Shown: positions 1-9,308 of the stretch, piece after piece
Numbering within the stretch: position 1 is the stretch's first letter
How the letters are laid out: every line of letters begins with the position of its first letter
Assembly: GCF_900199705.1 (NCBI RefSeq)
Contig: NZ_LT904908.1
Coordinates: 1,401,642-1,450,996 of the forward strand
DNA length: 49,355 nt
Direction: 5' to 3'
From: Collinsella provencensis
GTDB lineage: Bacteria > Actinomycetota > Coriobacteriia > Coriobacteriales > Coriobacteriaceae
Position numbers and translations under genes: made by a program
The notes under the pieces: generated by a model
Seen by the model: the letters and a program-made list of their open reading frames with translations, nothing else
Database searches by the model: none
Told to the model about the DNA's origin: nothing

Positions 1-27
1 CTCCCCTTTTTTGGAGACGGAGCTCGA

Positions 28-59
28 GGCCCCGGCCCTTATCGGGCCGGGGCCTTTTT
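28..59 (+). terminator. Rho-independent terminator of an off-window gene
   Basis: A perfect 11-bp GC-only stem (28-38 with 44-54) encloses a 5-base loop and is followed by five T. The T run lies on the right, so it ends rightward transcription that began before the window. Confidence 0.85.
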
Positions 60-320
60 CTTCAAGGGTCTTCAACTCTGCGGCGCGCGCAGCGTGGCGC
101 AAAAAACCACCCGCTATGCGGCTAGTTATGATTTATGCCTGAGTATATTTTACAGTTCCTGCATAACATACTTTGCTTTGTTGCTATCATAGGAAATGTC
201 TGTCGCAACGGGTGGTTGAAAGGTCGCTATCGGCCTACAGACCTTTTCTGCCGCTGCTAGAATATGCAGTTTGCAATCATCTTGCGTGACGGTAAGGACG
301 CTAATAAGAACGGGGGTACG
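60..320 (+). promoter_or_regulatory. Leader region of the surface-protein gene
   Basis: No gene is supported here. The stretch at 120-200 is AT-rich compared with its surroundings and would suit a promoter, but I see no convincing -35/-10 pair. A 7-bp stem-loop (219-225 with 240-246, AAAGGTC/GACCTTT) is followed by TCTG. It might be a leader hairpin of the long gene that follows. Confidence 0.3.
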
Positions 321-3300
321 GTGTTTTCTGCGCATAAACTCCAAAACAAAATGAATTGTCTGCAGAAGAGGCGAAGGTCCGTGCTTTGTGCGGCACTCTG
401 TGCCATCTTGTTGGGCTGCAGTGCGATGGCGGCGCTCGCCGTTGAGGCTGATGCCGAATCTGGTCAAGAACTGCATTGCGCGGTACCAAATCTAAACGGG
501 GGGGGGGTATCTAATCTCCCTGACCAAGTAAAGATCCTAGCGAGCGCACAGCAGTCTCGAGCTGAGACGTATCCGGGCACCCGGCGACTCCTTACTCCTG
601 ACGACCTTCTGAGCGATCACACTGTCCAGGGCATGCAACCGGCAGACGTGACGGTCAACCTCTTCAATTACACCACAACGAAATATCGCGACAATGGGAA
701 GAACGATTTGCTTCCCGGCAACTCTTCGCATGATAACAGCGTATGGGATTTTGGCATCAATAAAAATGCCCTTCTGCTTTTTGGCGATGGCATGATTGAG
801 GCGGGGTATTGGAACCTCGGCTCGGGCGCCGGGCGCCCGTGGGGCAAAATACATACCAATATGAAGGGGATCGTCGAGGCTAAGCTTCAAAATGGCTACC
901 CGATGCTGAATCTTGCAGATGCGCGTCAGAAGCTGCCCGATGCAACGGGAATCCCTAATGACAATTGGGGTACGGGCCAGCGTACGGATATTGCGTACTT
1001 GTATGATGCGGAGAAACGGGGTTCTGGAGTTGATGCAGCTCGTTCACTGTCAACGAAGCTTCTAGAAAGCCGTGGGATAACAGTGAATGGCGACACCGTC
1101 TCCGGTACATGCGATAAGGCATCGCTCGCTTACCTGTTCGATCCGAATGTTCATGATGAATACAAAGAAACCTATACGGACGTGAAGAATCTCTTCCAGA
1201 TGAGCGACGATGGCTATTACTACTACGACGCGCGCGAGAACTTTGCCGAGCTTACGACTGACGCCAACGGTGACCATGCCTTCACGCTGTACGACGGCCC
1301 CGCTGTTTGGCGCACCGACGGAGGATACGATCCCCAGACCGGCGACTTCAACGGCGAGAAGAGCTTGGGCAACTTCTTCCCGTTTAATAAGGCCAAGGAT
1401 GTGTTTGATTCCATCCAAACCGCTGATAAAGACGGTAATCCTACCAACATCTTGTCAAGTAGCGAGAGCAAGACCAATGTAAATAACCAGGTCCTCGCCG
1501 ACCATCACATGGGTATGACCATGACCTGCGATTTCGTCCAGCCCCTGAATGGGCGAATCAACGCGGGAACAGCGGGATTGGTACCCATGACGTTTGAATT
1601 CTCCGGTGATGACGACGTGTGGGTGTTCGTCGACGATGTGCTGGTGCTCGACATCGGCGGCATTCACAGCGAGCTCTACGGCACGATCGACTTTTCGACG
1701 GGCGATGTCTATGTCGGCCAATCGTGGCGGAATAACGGCGCCATTTCCAACAATACGGGAAAGCAGTCGCAAAAGGGTGACCAGGGCACTGAGGCGATCG
1801 ATTATACGACGCTCAAGGATCTCTTTACCGCGGCGAACGTGGCAGATGATTTCAACTGGAATGGTAATACCTTTGCCAGCAACAGCTCCCACACGCTCAA
1901 GATGTTCTATCTTGAGCGCGGCAATTACGACTCGAGCCTCAAGGTGCGTTTCAACCTCCAGTCCCAGCTCTACCACCAGATCAAGAAGGTCGATCAAAAC
2001 GGTGCACCGCTCGAAGGCGTCGAGTTCGAGCTATACGACGCAGCATTGTCGACAAGTGATGACCCCTCAGCATTGAGCTGCAGGAATGCAAGTGGCGCAA
2101 CCGCCGACCATCCGATTTACGTCAAGCAGTCCGGTGCAGATCCCCTAACGACGCTGACCACCGATGAGAACGGCATCGCACAGTTCACCACGGTGGAGGA
2201 GGGAAAGGAGCGCCCCTTCAATTTCGCCGACCGTTACGATGGGGCAACCGGAGAAGGCACGTACTATATTCTTAAAGAGGTAACCTCCCTGCCCAGCTAC
2301 CGCAGCCTCCCGACGGATATCGTGCTTGAGTACAACCCCGATACCTCGATGCTCATCGTGGCAAATCGTTGGATAACGGGTTCGTATGCTAGCTTTACGA
2401 GTACGATCACCGGCAACCAGAACATCTCGTACGGAAGGATCGAGGATACGGGCGAGGTTTCCCCCACGGACGACGTCGTACAGGCTAACTATCAAAAGGA
2501 TGGCCTCGTCGTCGCAATTCCCGCCATGCGCCAGGATGATGGATCGCTGATCGCTCTTTATGGCGACAACTTGAGCGGCTTCCGTGCATGCAGGCCGGGT
2601 GACCGTGCGAAAGTCTTTTCCGCCGCCGAGCTCCGCAAGGCCGCACTGAAGGCGGCGCTGTATCAAATGGCGAATGCGCAGACGGATGAACTTGTTCCCG
2701 CGTGGTATCTGTCATGGAACGATACGAATGGGCGTCTTGAGGGAACACTATCCGACCTTCCCGGCCGAGCAGATCGCTACGAACTCATGAACAGCGAAAA
2801 CGCGGATATGCGCATGGTGTATGCCGTGATTACCCCTTCGGCACTTCAAAAGCTCGGAGTTGACGGTGCGAATGCCGCGGAACGCTATGAGGGCTTGGGG
2901 AACGTGTTGCAAAGCAAGATCGCGGATGGCGCAGATGTCGATAGCGTCGTTGATGATGCGGCCGACGAGATTCTCTCGACCGCTGATGATGCGACTGCAA
3001 ATAACATGGCGTTCAGCTTCCTGAACGTCGGAACGTTCCAAAGAACGTTCCGCTCGTTGATTTACGTTCCCAATGAGCAGCGTGAGCTGCGTGTGCAGAA
3101 AATCAGCGAGGATGGCGTGCTGCTGAACGGCGCGGAATTCTCCCTCTTCAAAACTGAGGCGGACGCAAAAGCCGGTACCGATCCAGTTGCTTCTGGCACC
3201 ACGGCCCGCGTTGGCGACGAAGATGGCGTGCTGGTTTTCAGCCCGCATCCCACAACAGGAGAGGTCGGAGGCCCCGTTGCCGGCTACGCGCAGATGATCT

Positions 3301-4403
3301 GGCCGAATACCGGCGAATGGCTCTATCTCAAGGAGACGAAGAGCCCTTCGGGTTATAGGATAAACGATACGATTGTTCCCGTGGTGGTGGGCAGATACTC
3401 AATTTATGCCGATGCGGGTTCCGAACAGGACGGCATCACTGTTATGGCGGGTGTGGGCAAGCTCACGCAGACGATGGTCAAATACGCAAGCGATGGCGAG
3501 GTCAACATCACGCTGCAAGATATCTCGGCCTATTGCCAGCAGCAGGATTCTGGCGCGTTTGACATGGACGGCTGGAAGGATTCCACGCTTGAGGGCACGT
3601 CCGTCAAGCGCTCGATGAACCTGCACTATGGCATGAACGCACTGGTGGATTACGGTCGTCACGATAGCGAGGGCGGAGCCAATACCAAGCCGTTCTTCAT
3701 TGCGGACACGGGCTTTATTCGAGCTCGCGTTGAGCAGAATCTCTCTGATATCGACGACACGCACCAGATGGATCAGCGCGAAGACCTCAAAGACAGCGAT
3801 ATCACAAGTCTGTTTTCGCTGCTCAACACAGTGGTTGTGGCAGATGCCCCACATCGCGCGAGCAATACGGGAAGGCTTGCCATAAGCAAAAAGGTTGTGG
3901 GCGGCAATTTGGAAGATGAAGACTATACAAGGAACTTCTCCTTCGAGATCGCACTAACCGACGCGCAGGGCAAGCCTCTGGGTGGCGAGTACAACTACAT
4001 CGCAACAGATAAAGCCGGTCAAATAAAGAACGGCGACACGCTGTTGCTGCATCACGATGAGGGCGTTGTTATACTGGGGCTGCCGGTGGGTACGCATTAT
4101 GTCGTCAAAGAGAAGGGCGAAGAGGGATGGTTTACGTCGCCGACGTCGCGCACCTTCGAGGGAGTGATTGAAAAGAACCAGACTATCGAGACTTCGTTTG
4201 AGAACAGTAGGAACAGGCTGCCAGATAAACCTGTCGATCCAGATGATCCCAACAACCCAGGTGATCATGAAGGCGGCAAAAGGCCTTCGGATAATCTACC
4301 CGGTACGGGCGGTTTGATGGGATGGACGTCGGCTGCGCTGTTTGCCGCTGGATTGCTTTGCATCGGCGCACACGCGCTCCATAAGAAAGAGATCGACCGA
4401 TAG
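321..4403 (+). CDS. LPXTG cell-wall-anchored fibro-slime/SpaA-type surface protein
   Basis: Large secreted protein predicted to be linked to peptidoglycan by a sortase; probably an adhesin or pilin-like protein. From the GTG at 321 (1360 aa), residues about 11-45 form a signal peptide (KRRRS, then a Leu/Ala core). Residues about 427-470 carry the fibro-slime signature (SGDDDVWVFVDDVLVLDIGG). SpaA/Cna-B-like repeats start near 550 (KKVDQNGAPLEGVEFELYD) and near 923 (VQKISEDGVLLNGAEFSLF). A further Ig-like region lies near 1183-1300. The C-terminus has LPGTG (about 1326), a membrane segment and the tail HKKEIDR. The start is uncertain: GTG 321 has GGGGG four bases upstream, while ATG 351 gives a tighter signal peptide and ATG 264 is also in frame. 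A G10 tract at codons 60-63 could switch expression. No sortase gene lies in the window. Confidence 0.9.
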   Translation: MFSAHKLQNKMNCLQKRRRSVLCAALCAILLGCSAMAALAVEADAESGQELHCAVPNLNGGGVSNLPDQVKILASAQQSRAETYPGTRRLLTPDDLLSDHTVQGMQPADVTVNLFNYTTTKYRDNGKNDLLPGNSSHDNSVWDFGINKNALLLFGDGMIEAGYWNLGSGAGRPWGKIHTNMKGIVEAKLQNGYPMLNLADARQKLPDATGIPNDNWGTGQRTDIAYLYDAEKRGSGVDAARSLSTKLLESRGITVNGDTVSGTCDKASLAYLFDPNVHDEYKETYTDVKNLFQMSDDGYYYYDARENFAELTTDANGDHAFTLYDGPAVWRTDGGYDPQTGDFNGEKSLGNFFPFNKAKDVFDSIQTADKDGNPTNILSSSESKTNVNNQVLADHHMGMTMTCDFVQPLNGRINAGTAGLVPMTFEFSGDDDVWVFVDDVLVLDIGGIHSELYGTIDFSTGDVYVGQSWRNNGAISNNTGKQSQKGDQGTEAIDYTTLKDLFTAANVADDFNWNGNTFASNSSHTLKMFYLERGNYDSSLKVRFNLQSQLYHQIKKVDQNGAPLEGVEFELYDAALSTSDDPSALSCRNASGATADHPIYVKQSGADPLTTLTTDENGIAQFTTVEEGKERPFNFADRYDGATGEGTYYILKEVTSLPSYRSLPTDIVLEYNPDTSMLIVANRWITGSYASFTSTITGNQNISYGRIEDTGEVSPTDDVVQANYQKDGLVVAIPAMRQDDGSLIALYGDNLSGFRACRPGDRAKVFSAAELRKAALKAALYQMANAQTDELVPAWYLSWNDTNGRLEGTLSDLPGRADRYELMNSENADMRMVYAVITPSALQKLGVDGANAAERYEGLGNVLQSKIADGADVDSVVDDAADEILSTADDATANNMAFSFLNVGTFQRTFRSLIYVPNEQRELRVQKISEDGVLLNGAEFSLFKTEADAKAGTDPVASGTTARVGDEDGVLVFSPHPTTGEVGGPVAGYAQMIWPNTGEWLYLKETKSPSGYRINDTIVPVVVGRYSIYADAGSEQDGITVMAGVGKLTQTMVKYASDGEVNITLQDISAYCQQQDSGAFDMDGWKDSTLEGTSVKRSMNLHYGMNALVDYGRHDSEGGANTKPFFIADTGFIRARVEQNLSDIDDTHQMDQREDLKDSDITSLFSLLNTVVVADAPHRASNTGRLAISKKVVGGNLEDEDYTRNFSFEIALTDAQGKPLGGEYNYIATDKAGQIKNGDTLLLHHDEGVVILGLPVGTHYVVKEKGEEGWFTSPTSRTFEGVIEKNQTIETSFENSRNRLPDKPVDPDDPNNPGDHEGGKRPSDNLPGTGGLMGWTSAALFAAGLLCIGAHALHKKEIDR
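498..507 (+). repeat. G10 homopolymer inside the surface-protein gene
   Basis: Ten consecutive G encode three Gly and the first base of a Val codon. Losing one G brings a stop at 529-531 into frame. Gaining one G brings the TAA at 512-514 into frame. The tract can therefore act as an ON/OFF switch by slipped-strand mispairing. Confidence 0.85.
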
Positions 4404-4450
4404 CTTCGCCACCTAAGGCGTGGGATGAGATAAAACTCTTTCCTTGGAAA

Positions 4451-4484
4451 GGGCCTCCGCTTTCAGGTGAGAAGCGGAGGCCCT
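4451..4484 (+). terminator. Terminator of the surface-protein gene
   Basis: A 12-bp stem (GGGCCTCCGCTT with AAGCGGAGGCCC) closes an 8-base loop about 48 bases after the stop codon. The T run after it is poor (TCATGT), so it may be a weak terminator or act from either side. Confidence 0.6.
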
Positions 4485-4784
4485 CATGTATAGAGGTTTT
4501 CATCGAAGATGCTTCCAGCTGGTAGCGACTCTGGCGTTATATCTCCTTGCCGCGCGGCCCCACGGGGGCCCGGGCGGGTACCTTGAGAACCGGCTCGAGT
4601 CCCGCCTCGGCAAGCGTGAGGGCGGCAAAGAGGACGGCACAGCCCGCACCCTCCGCGACGGGGCGCCACATCGCATCCATGCGGTGCCGCACGCCGACGC
4701 GACGCGATACAGGTCGAGGAGGTCCGCCGCCGAAGTCGCTGTGCGGCCCCCAGGGCACGAGAGGTCTCGAGATCCCGGGTGGAC

Positions 4785-4818
4785 GGCTCCCTTTCGCTTT
4801 ATATGCGAGGGAGCCTTT
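4785..4818 (+). terminator. Hairpin, probable terminator
   Basis: GGCTCCC pairs with GGGAGCC, extended by TCGC/GCGA, around a short AT loop and followed by TTT. It is the first of two hairpins ending the GC-rich stretch. Confidence 0.5.
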
Positions 4819-4879
4819 GCCAATGTGGAGCCGACATCTATTCAATGCTTTTTCTCGTCTCATTGAATTTGATTGCTGG

Positions 4880-4906
4880 GGCACCTGTTCGACAGGTGCC
4901 TTTTTT
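4880..4906 (+). terminator. Rho-independent terminator
   Basis: Perfect 8-bp stem GGCACCTG/CAGGTGCC with loop TTCGA, followed by six T. It is a strong rightward terminator, yet no recognisable gene lies directly upstream. Either a short transcript ends here or it shields acpS from read-through. Confidence 0.8.
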
Positions 4907-5124
4907 GTTAGAAATTGAAATTAGTTATTCGTTGCAAATTCATGCCTCTATGTGCAATAGCCGTCTATTCGCACTGCTTGTTTTCTTTTGATTCGTATTC
5001 TTTTTTCTTTTAATCCTGGTACGTGCATGTTGTGAGCCTTGCGTTTCTCATGCGTGCCGCCTCATCCACAAGTTCTATGGATACAATAGGAACGTTGTAT
5101 GCGTGCGCTCAGGAGGGGGTGTAT

Positions 5125-5673
5125 ATGGCAGAAGCTGGAATTGGCGTCGATCTGGTTGAGATTGCCCAGATGGAGCGCATTATGCGCGTGACCCCTGCAT
5201 TCATCCCTCGCATGTTCACCGAGGAAGAGCGGGCATATTGTGACGCGGCCGCTCGTCCTGCGGCGCACTATGCGTGTCGGTTTGCCGCACGTGAGGCGGT
5301 TCTTAAATCCCTGGGTACGGGCTTTGGACAGAATGGTGTTGGTCGTTGTGACGTTTCGGTTTCCCGTGACGCCAATGGACGTCCCATTGCTGTTTTGAGT
5401 GGTGGCGCACTATGCGTTGCGCAGGAGCTCGGGGTGCTCGAGGTCGCCATTTCCCTTTCGTTTACCGGGGAGCTTGCCGTTGCCAACGCGATGGCGATTA
5501 CCGCCGATGCTCGGCCAAAGCCCAAAGAGGACAAGCTTACTGAGCGTCAGCGTATTGCGCAATCCTTTAAAGAGGCTCGCTCCGTACTTGACGAATTAGA
5601 GCGCGTACAGGAGAGCGAACTGCTGGAAACCACAGGTGAATCTCCCATTACGGAAGAGAGGAACGCGGAATGA
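5125..5673 (+). CDS. acpS: Holo-[acyl-carrier-protein] synthase
   Basis: Transfers 4'-phosphopantetheine from CoA to acyl carrier protein, activating it for fatty acid synthesis in the cytoplasm. The N-terminus GIGVDLVEIAQMERI carries the family's metal-binding Asp, and FAAREAVLKSLGTG carries the conserved Glu. The ATG at 5125 follows AGGAGGGGG at 5111-5119, so the longer frame back to 5023 is not needed. The protein has 182 aa against about 120-130 for the family. The surplus is a charged C-terminal tail of about 55 residues (from KPKEDKLTER on), probably helical and of unknown role. The stop codon overlaps the start of nnr (ATGA), so the two are translationally coupled. Confidence 0.93.
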   Translation: MAEAGIGVDLVEIAQMERIMRVTPAFIPRMFTEEERAYCDAAARPAAHYACRFAAREAVLKSLGTGFGQNGVGRCDVSVSRDANGRPIAVLSGGALCVAQELGVLEVAISLSFTGELAVANAMAITADARPKPKEDKLTERQRIAQSFKEARSVLDELERVQESELLETTGESPITEERNAE

Positions 5674-7280
5674 AGCCGGTCTTAAGCACTGAGGAAGTCA
5701 TTCGACTCGAGGATCTCATCGAGAAGGCTGGCACATCAAAAGCGCAGCTCATGGAGTTTGCCGGCGAGTTTGCCGCCGCAACGGTTGAAGGCTTTAAGCC
5801 CAAGCATGTTGTGGTGTTGACTGGTTTTGGAAACAACGGAGGTGACGGCTGGGTTGCGGCCGATATCCTCCAGCACAAGGGCATCTCCGTTGACGTGGTG
5901 ACGCCTCTTGAGCCGGATGAGATCAAAAGCCCCATCGCTCGTCATGTTGCGCGTCGCACTGCCGGTCGCGATGTCAACATTGTGGTGGGTCCGTCGCGCG
6001 ATGAGCTCATTGAGCTGTTGGGCAAGGCGGATGTAGTGCTCGATGCTATTTTGGGAACAGGTTTTTCCGGTGCGGTTCGCCCGCCGTTCTCCATTTGGAT
6101 TCCCACGCTCAACGAGCTTGAGATGAACGTCGTTTCGGTTGATGTGCCCTCAGGCTTGGACGCCGAGACGGGCGAGGCGCAGGGCCCGTGCGTGCGCGCC
6201 ACGAAGACCGCGACCATGTTGGCTCCCAAGATCGGTCTATACAGTGCCGACGGCCCTGAGTACGCGGGCGACGTCGTGTGCGGCAAACTGTATGACAAAC
6301 TTGACGAGGTCATCGATGACGTCGACCATGCGGCCGATGTGGTCGACGCGGCTGACCTGCTCGACTACCTGCCCGTTATTCCGGCCAACGCACACAAGTA
6401 CAGCCGTGGCTCCGTGCTCGTGGTGGCGGGTTCCGCGCGGTATCCCGGGGCCGCGATGATGGCCGCCAAGGCCGCTTTGCGTGCAGGTGCCGGGTATGTC
6501 ACGGTTGCCACGCCCGATGCCTGCGCCAACCTCATCCGCATGGCGCTGCCGAGCGTTCCCGTGGTGGGGGTGCCGTCCGATACGCGTGGCTCCTTTGGCT
6601 CTGCGGCGAGCAGCGCCGTATGTGATTTGGCTAAGAAATACGATTGCGTGCTGTGCGGTCCGGGCATGACGACCGCATCCGGATGCATGCAGGTGGTAAC
6701 GGACCTGCTTGCCATGGACGACGTCCCGCTGGTGCTCGACGCCGACGCGCTGAACTGCATGAGCCGTTTGGCGATTGGCGGCATCGACCAGACGCCCGAG
6801 CTCTACCGTCGTGATGCGCCGCTCATCTTGACGCCACACAACAAGGAACTCTCCCGTTTGGCCAACGATGTGCGCGTGGATGACCTGGGTACCGCCATCT
6901 CTGCAGCTCAGCGCTTGGTGTGGGCCGCTGGCTCGGAAGACATGGTGGTGGTGGCCAAGGGCCCCTCAACGGCGATTGTGGGCGTTGAGAAAGTGCTGCT
7001 GCCCATGAGCGGGCCCGTCTCGCTTGCCACGGCCGGTTCGGGAGACGTGCTCTCGGGCATCATGGCGGCAAATGTGGCAACGAGCCATGGCGAGGTCGAT
7101 CGCTGGGAGATGCTTTGCGCATACGCGGTGGCTGTCCATTCCTATACGGGCTATGCCGCGGCAGCCGAAATGGGCGAGTACAGCGTGATTGCGACCGATC
7201 TGATCGACCAGATTGGCACTGCGATGGGGCTCGTTGAGGCCGAAGCATGCAAGGCGTTTGATTTGGAAGCGGGGGAGTAG
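5670..7280 (+). CDS. nnr: Bifunctional NAD(P)H-hydrate epimerase / ADP-dependent dehydratase
   Basis: Repairs damaged NAD(P)HX: the N-terminal YjeF-type epimerase interconverts the R and S forms, and the C-terminal kinase-fold domain dehydrates S-NAD(P)HX using ADP. The epimerase half (about 1-215) shows GFGNNGGDGWVAA. The dehydratase half (about 235-520) shows GSARYPGAAMMAAKAALRAG, the Asp-rich VLDADALNC, LTPHNKELSRL and the nucleotide-site loop TAGSGDVLSGIMAA. Length (536 aa) is normal for the fused form. It overlaps acpS by four bases and is followed by alr after three bases, so it lies in a tight operon. Confidence 0.95.
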   Translation: MKPVLSTEEVIRLEDLIEKAGTSKAQLMEFAGEFAAATVEGFKPKHVVVLTGFGNNGGDGWVAADILQHKGISVDVVTPLEPDEIKSPIARHVARRTAGRDVNIVVGPSRDELIELLGKADVVLDAILGTGFSGAVRPPFSIWIPTLNELEMNVVSVDVPSGLDAETGEAQGPCVRATKTATMLAPKIGLYSADGPEYAGDVVCGKLYDKLDEVIDDVDHAADVVDAADLLDYLPVIPANAHKYSRGSVLVVAGSARYPGAAMMAAKAALRAGAGYVTVATPDACANLIRMALPSVPVVGVPSDTRGSFGSAASSAVCDLAKKYDCVLCGPGMTTASGCMQVVTDLLAMDDVPLVLDADALNCMSRLAIGGIDQTPELYRRDAPLILTPHNKELSRLANDVRVDDLGTAISAAQRLVWAAGSEDMVVVAKGPSTAIVGVEKVLLPMSGPVSLATAGSGDVLSGIMAANVATSHGEVDRWEMLCAYAVAVHSYTGYAAAAEMGEYSVIATDLIDQIGTAMGLVEAEACKAFDLEAGE

Positions 7281-7283
7281 GTT

Positions 7284-8441
7284 ATGCAAACGTTGAGCGA
7301 ACCCCCCACACGCTGGTCGTGGGTTGAGATTGACACCGGCGTGCTGCGCCGCAATACGCGCGCGTTTAAGAGTCTGATTGGCTCGCGTCAGCGTTTGTGC
7401 TGCGTGGTGAAGGCGGACGCCTACGGACACGGAGCCGCGGCCTGCGCCAAGATCATGCACGCGGCGGGTGCGGATATGTTTGCTGTCGCTACGGTGCTCG
7501 AGGGCGCTGCCCTGCGCGCTTCGGGTGTCAAGCTCCCCATTTTGCTGCTGAGTGAGCCGCCGGTCACGGCTATCGATATGCTTCTTGAAAACGATATCAT
7601 GCCGTCTGTCTATACGCCTGAGTTTGCTTGGGCGTACGGCGAACGCGCCGCGGCATTGGGACGCGTGGGCAAGTACCACATGGCCATCAACACCGGCATG
7701 AACCGTATTGGCGTGCATTATGCGGATGCTGCCGAGTTCCGTCGGAGCGTGGATTTTCACATGGGCTTGGAGTGTGACGGAACGTTCACGCATTTTGCGA
7801 CGGCCGATGAACCCACGGGCTGGGATCATCAGCTGCAGTGCAAGCGCTTTACCGAGGCGATTGATAACCTGCGTGCGGAGGGCTTCGATCCGGGCATCGT
7901 GCATTGCGACAACACGCCGGGTTCCATCCTCAACAAGAACATGCACTTTGACATGATTCGCGCAGGTATTGGCTTATATGGCCTGCAGCCGTGCGAGCGG
8001 ACGAGGAGTGTGCTTCCGCTTGAGCCGGTCATGAGCGTGCGTGCTCGTGTGACGAACACGATGTATCCCGCGATGGGCGAGGGCGTTGGCTACGGTTTTA
8101 CATTCCGCGTGCCCCGCTCTCGCATGGAGATCTGCACGCTGCCCATTGGCTACGCCGACGGTTTGCCGCGCATCCTCTCCAACCGTATGGAAGTGCTTTT
8201 TGACGGTCAGCGCATTCAGCAGGTGGGTAACATCTGCATGGATCAGTTCATGGTGGCCATTGGGTCGACGTCGTTCCGCCCGGTGCCGGTCCGTGAGGCG
8301 GAGATCGGCGATTTGATGACCGTGGTGGGTCGCGATGGCGATGCCGAGATCACCCTCGATGAGCTGGCGGCGAAGTGCGGAACGATCAACTACGAGCTGG
8401 CATGTGGGTTTGGCATGCGCTTGGAGAAGATTTACGTGTAG
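7284..8441 (+). CDS. alr: Alanine racemase
   Basis: PLP enzyme that makes D-alanine for peptidoglycan. The PLP lysine is in VVKADAYGHGAAACA (about residue 41). The catalytic Tyr region is GVGYGFTFRVPRS. PIGYADGLPR and GNICMDQFMV match conserved blocks of the family's C-terminal beta domain. The length of 385 aa is typical. The start ATG follows the nnr stop after three bases, with GGGGGAG just upstream inside nnr. The surrounding acpS-nnr-alr-tsaE order is classical for Actinomycetota. Confidence 0.96.
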   Translation: MQTLSEPPTRWSWVEIDTGVLRRNTRAFKSLIGSRQRLCCVVKADAYGHGAAACAKIMHAAGADMFAVATVLEGAALRASGVKLPILLLSEPPVTAIDMLLENDIMPSVYTPEFAWAYGERAAALGRVGKYHMAINTGMNRIGVHYADAAEFRRSVDFHMGLECDGTFTHFATADEPTGWDHQLQCKRFTEAIDNLRAEGFDPGIVHCDNTPGSILNKNMHFDMIRAGIGLYGLQPCERTRSVLPLEPVMSVRARVTNTMYPAMGEGVGYGFTFRVPRSRMEICTLPIGYADGLPRILSNRMEVLFDGQRIQQVGNICMDQFMVAIGSTSFRPVPVREAEIGDLMTVVGRDGDAEITLDELAAKCGTINYELACGFGMRLEKIYV

Positions 8442-8605
8442 CGCGAGGACGGTGTGCGGTCTCGGCACTGCAAAGGACGCGGTGCGGGCTCGTGCGATGG
8501 GCGCTGCGAGGCATGCGGCACGGAGCTGTACGGCGCGTGTTACGGAGGACACAGCCTGACGCTGCGCGATGGATGTTTCGAACGATTGTGACGTGGAGGG
8601 AAGCC

Positions 8606-9307
8606 ATGGGCGTTATGCATATCCCCGGGCATGAGGGGCAAAAGCCGCGCGAGGTCTCGCTTAAGGAAATTCGCGCCGTATTGGGCGATTGCCGCCTGTG
8701 CCAGTTGTGCCAAACGCGTACTAACATCGTGTTTGGCGTGGGCAATCCGCATGCGCGCGTCATGTTTGTGGGCGAGGCACCGGGCAGGAACGAGGATCTG
8801 CAGGGCGAGCCCTTCGTGGGGCGTGCGGGTGAGAACCTCAACGGCATTTTGTCGCTTGCGGGCCTGCGCCGCGAGGACATCTACATCGCCAACGTGCTCA
8901 AATGCCGCCCTCCCGGAAACCGCAACCCCGCCGCTGACGAAGTGCTTGCCTGCTCGCCGTTTTTGCGCGAGCAGATCCGCAGCGTGTGGCCGGAGATTAT
9001 CGTGACGCTGGGCAACCCTGCCTCGCATTTTGTGCTCAAAACCGAGGTCGGCATTACGAGGTTGCGCGGCAGGTTCCATCAGATGGGACACTTCACGGTG
9101 ATGCCCACGTTCCACCCTGCCGCCGCGCTGCGCAATCCGGCGTGGCAGGAGCTGCTCGAGGCGGACTTCCGCATGCTGGGACAGTATCTGGCGGAGCATC
9201 CGGCGAGCGATGGTGTGGCCGGTGCTGGTGCGGCTGGCGCCGTTGGCACGACCGGGTTCGGGGCTGCCGGGGTCGGGTCCGATGCGCTGCCGCGGGCGGT
9301 TGAATAA
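8606..9307 (+). CDS. udg: Uracil-DNA glycosylase, family 4 (Fe-S)
   Basis: Removes uracil from DNA. Motif 1 is VGEAPGRNEDLQGEPFVGRA and motif 2 is HPAAALRNP. The four likely Fe-S ligands are the CRLC and C residues near positions 31-37 plus the cysteines in NVLKCRPPGNR and ACSPF. The ATG at 8606 has GGAGGG at 8595-8600. The open frame runs back to 8375 into alr, but that extension has no family match. The C-terminus after about residue 205 is a low-complexity Ala/Gly/Val tail outside the fold. It sits between alr (164-base gap) and tsaE (1-base gap), probably in the same operon. Confidence 0.92.
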   Translation: MGVMHIPGHEGQKPREVSLKEIRAVLGDCRLCQLCQTRTNIVFGVGNPHARVMFVGEAPGRNEDLQGEPFVGRAGENLNGILSLAGLRREDIYIANVLKCRPPGNRNPAADEVLACSPFLREQIRSVWPEIIVTLGNPASHFVLKTEVGITRLRGRFHQMGHFTVMPTFHPAAALRNPAWQELLEADFRMLGQYLAEHPASDGVAGAGAAGAVGTTGFGAAGVGSDALPRAVE

Positions 9308-9308
9308 C

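Larger units (their letters stand above)
4485..5110. other. Gene-free region with GC-rich remnant and two terminators
   Basis: About 600 bases with no convincing gene. 4545-4785 is markedly GC-rich. It is open in several frames on both strands, but none yields a recognisable domain or a good ribosome-binding site. The minus-strand frame 4537-4884 holds an aliphatic run (GCAVLFAALTLAEAGLEPVL) that could be the remains of a gene. 4905-5100 turns AT-rich and probably holds the acpS promoter. Confidence 0.4.

Noticed and set aside
4950-4985. Fragment similar to the left part of repeat copy A (TATTCGCACTGCTTG)
   Set aside because: 14 of 15 bases match, but there is no core, no inner stem and no matching right arm, so chance or a decayed remnant cannot be told apart.
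6966-7946. Long minus-strand frame opposite nnr and alr
   Set aside because: It overlaps two clearly recognised plus-strand genes and has no domain signature. Similar shadow frames occur opposite 11458-12444, 16190-17215 and 23902-25200.
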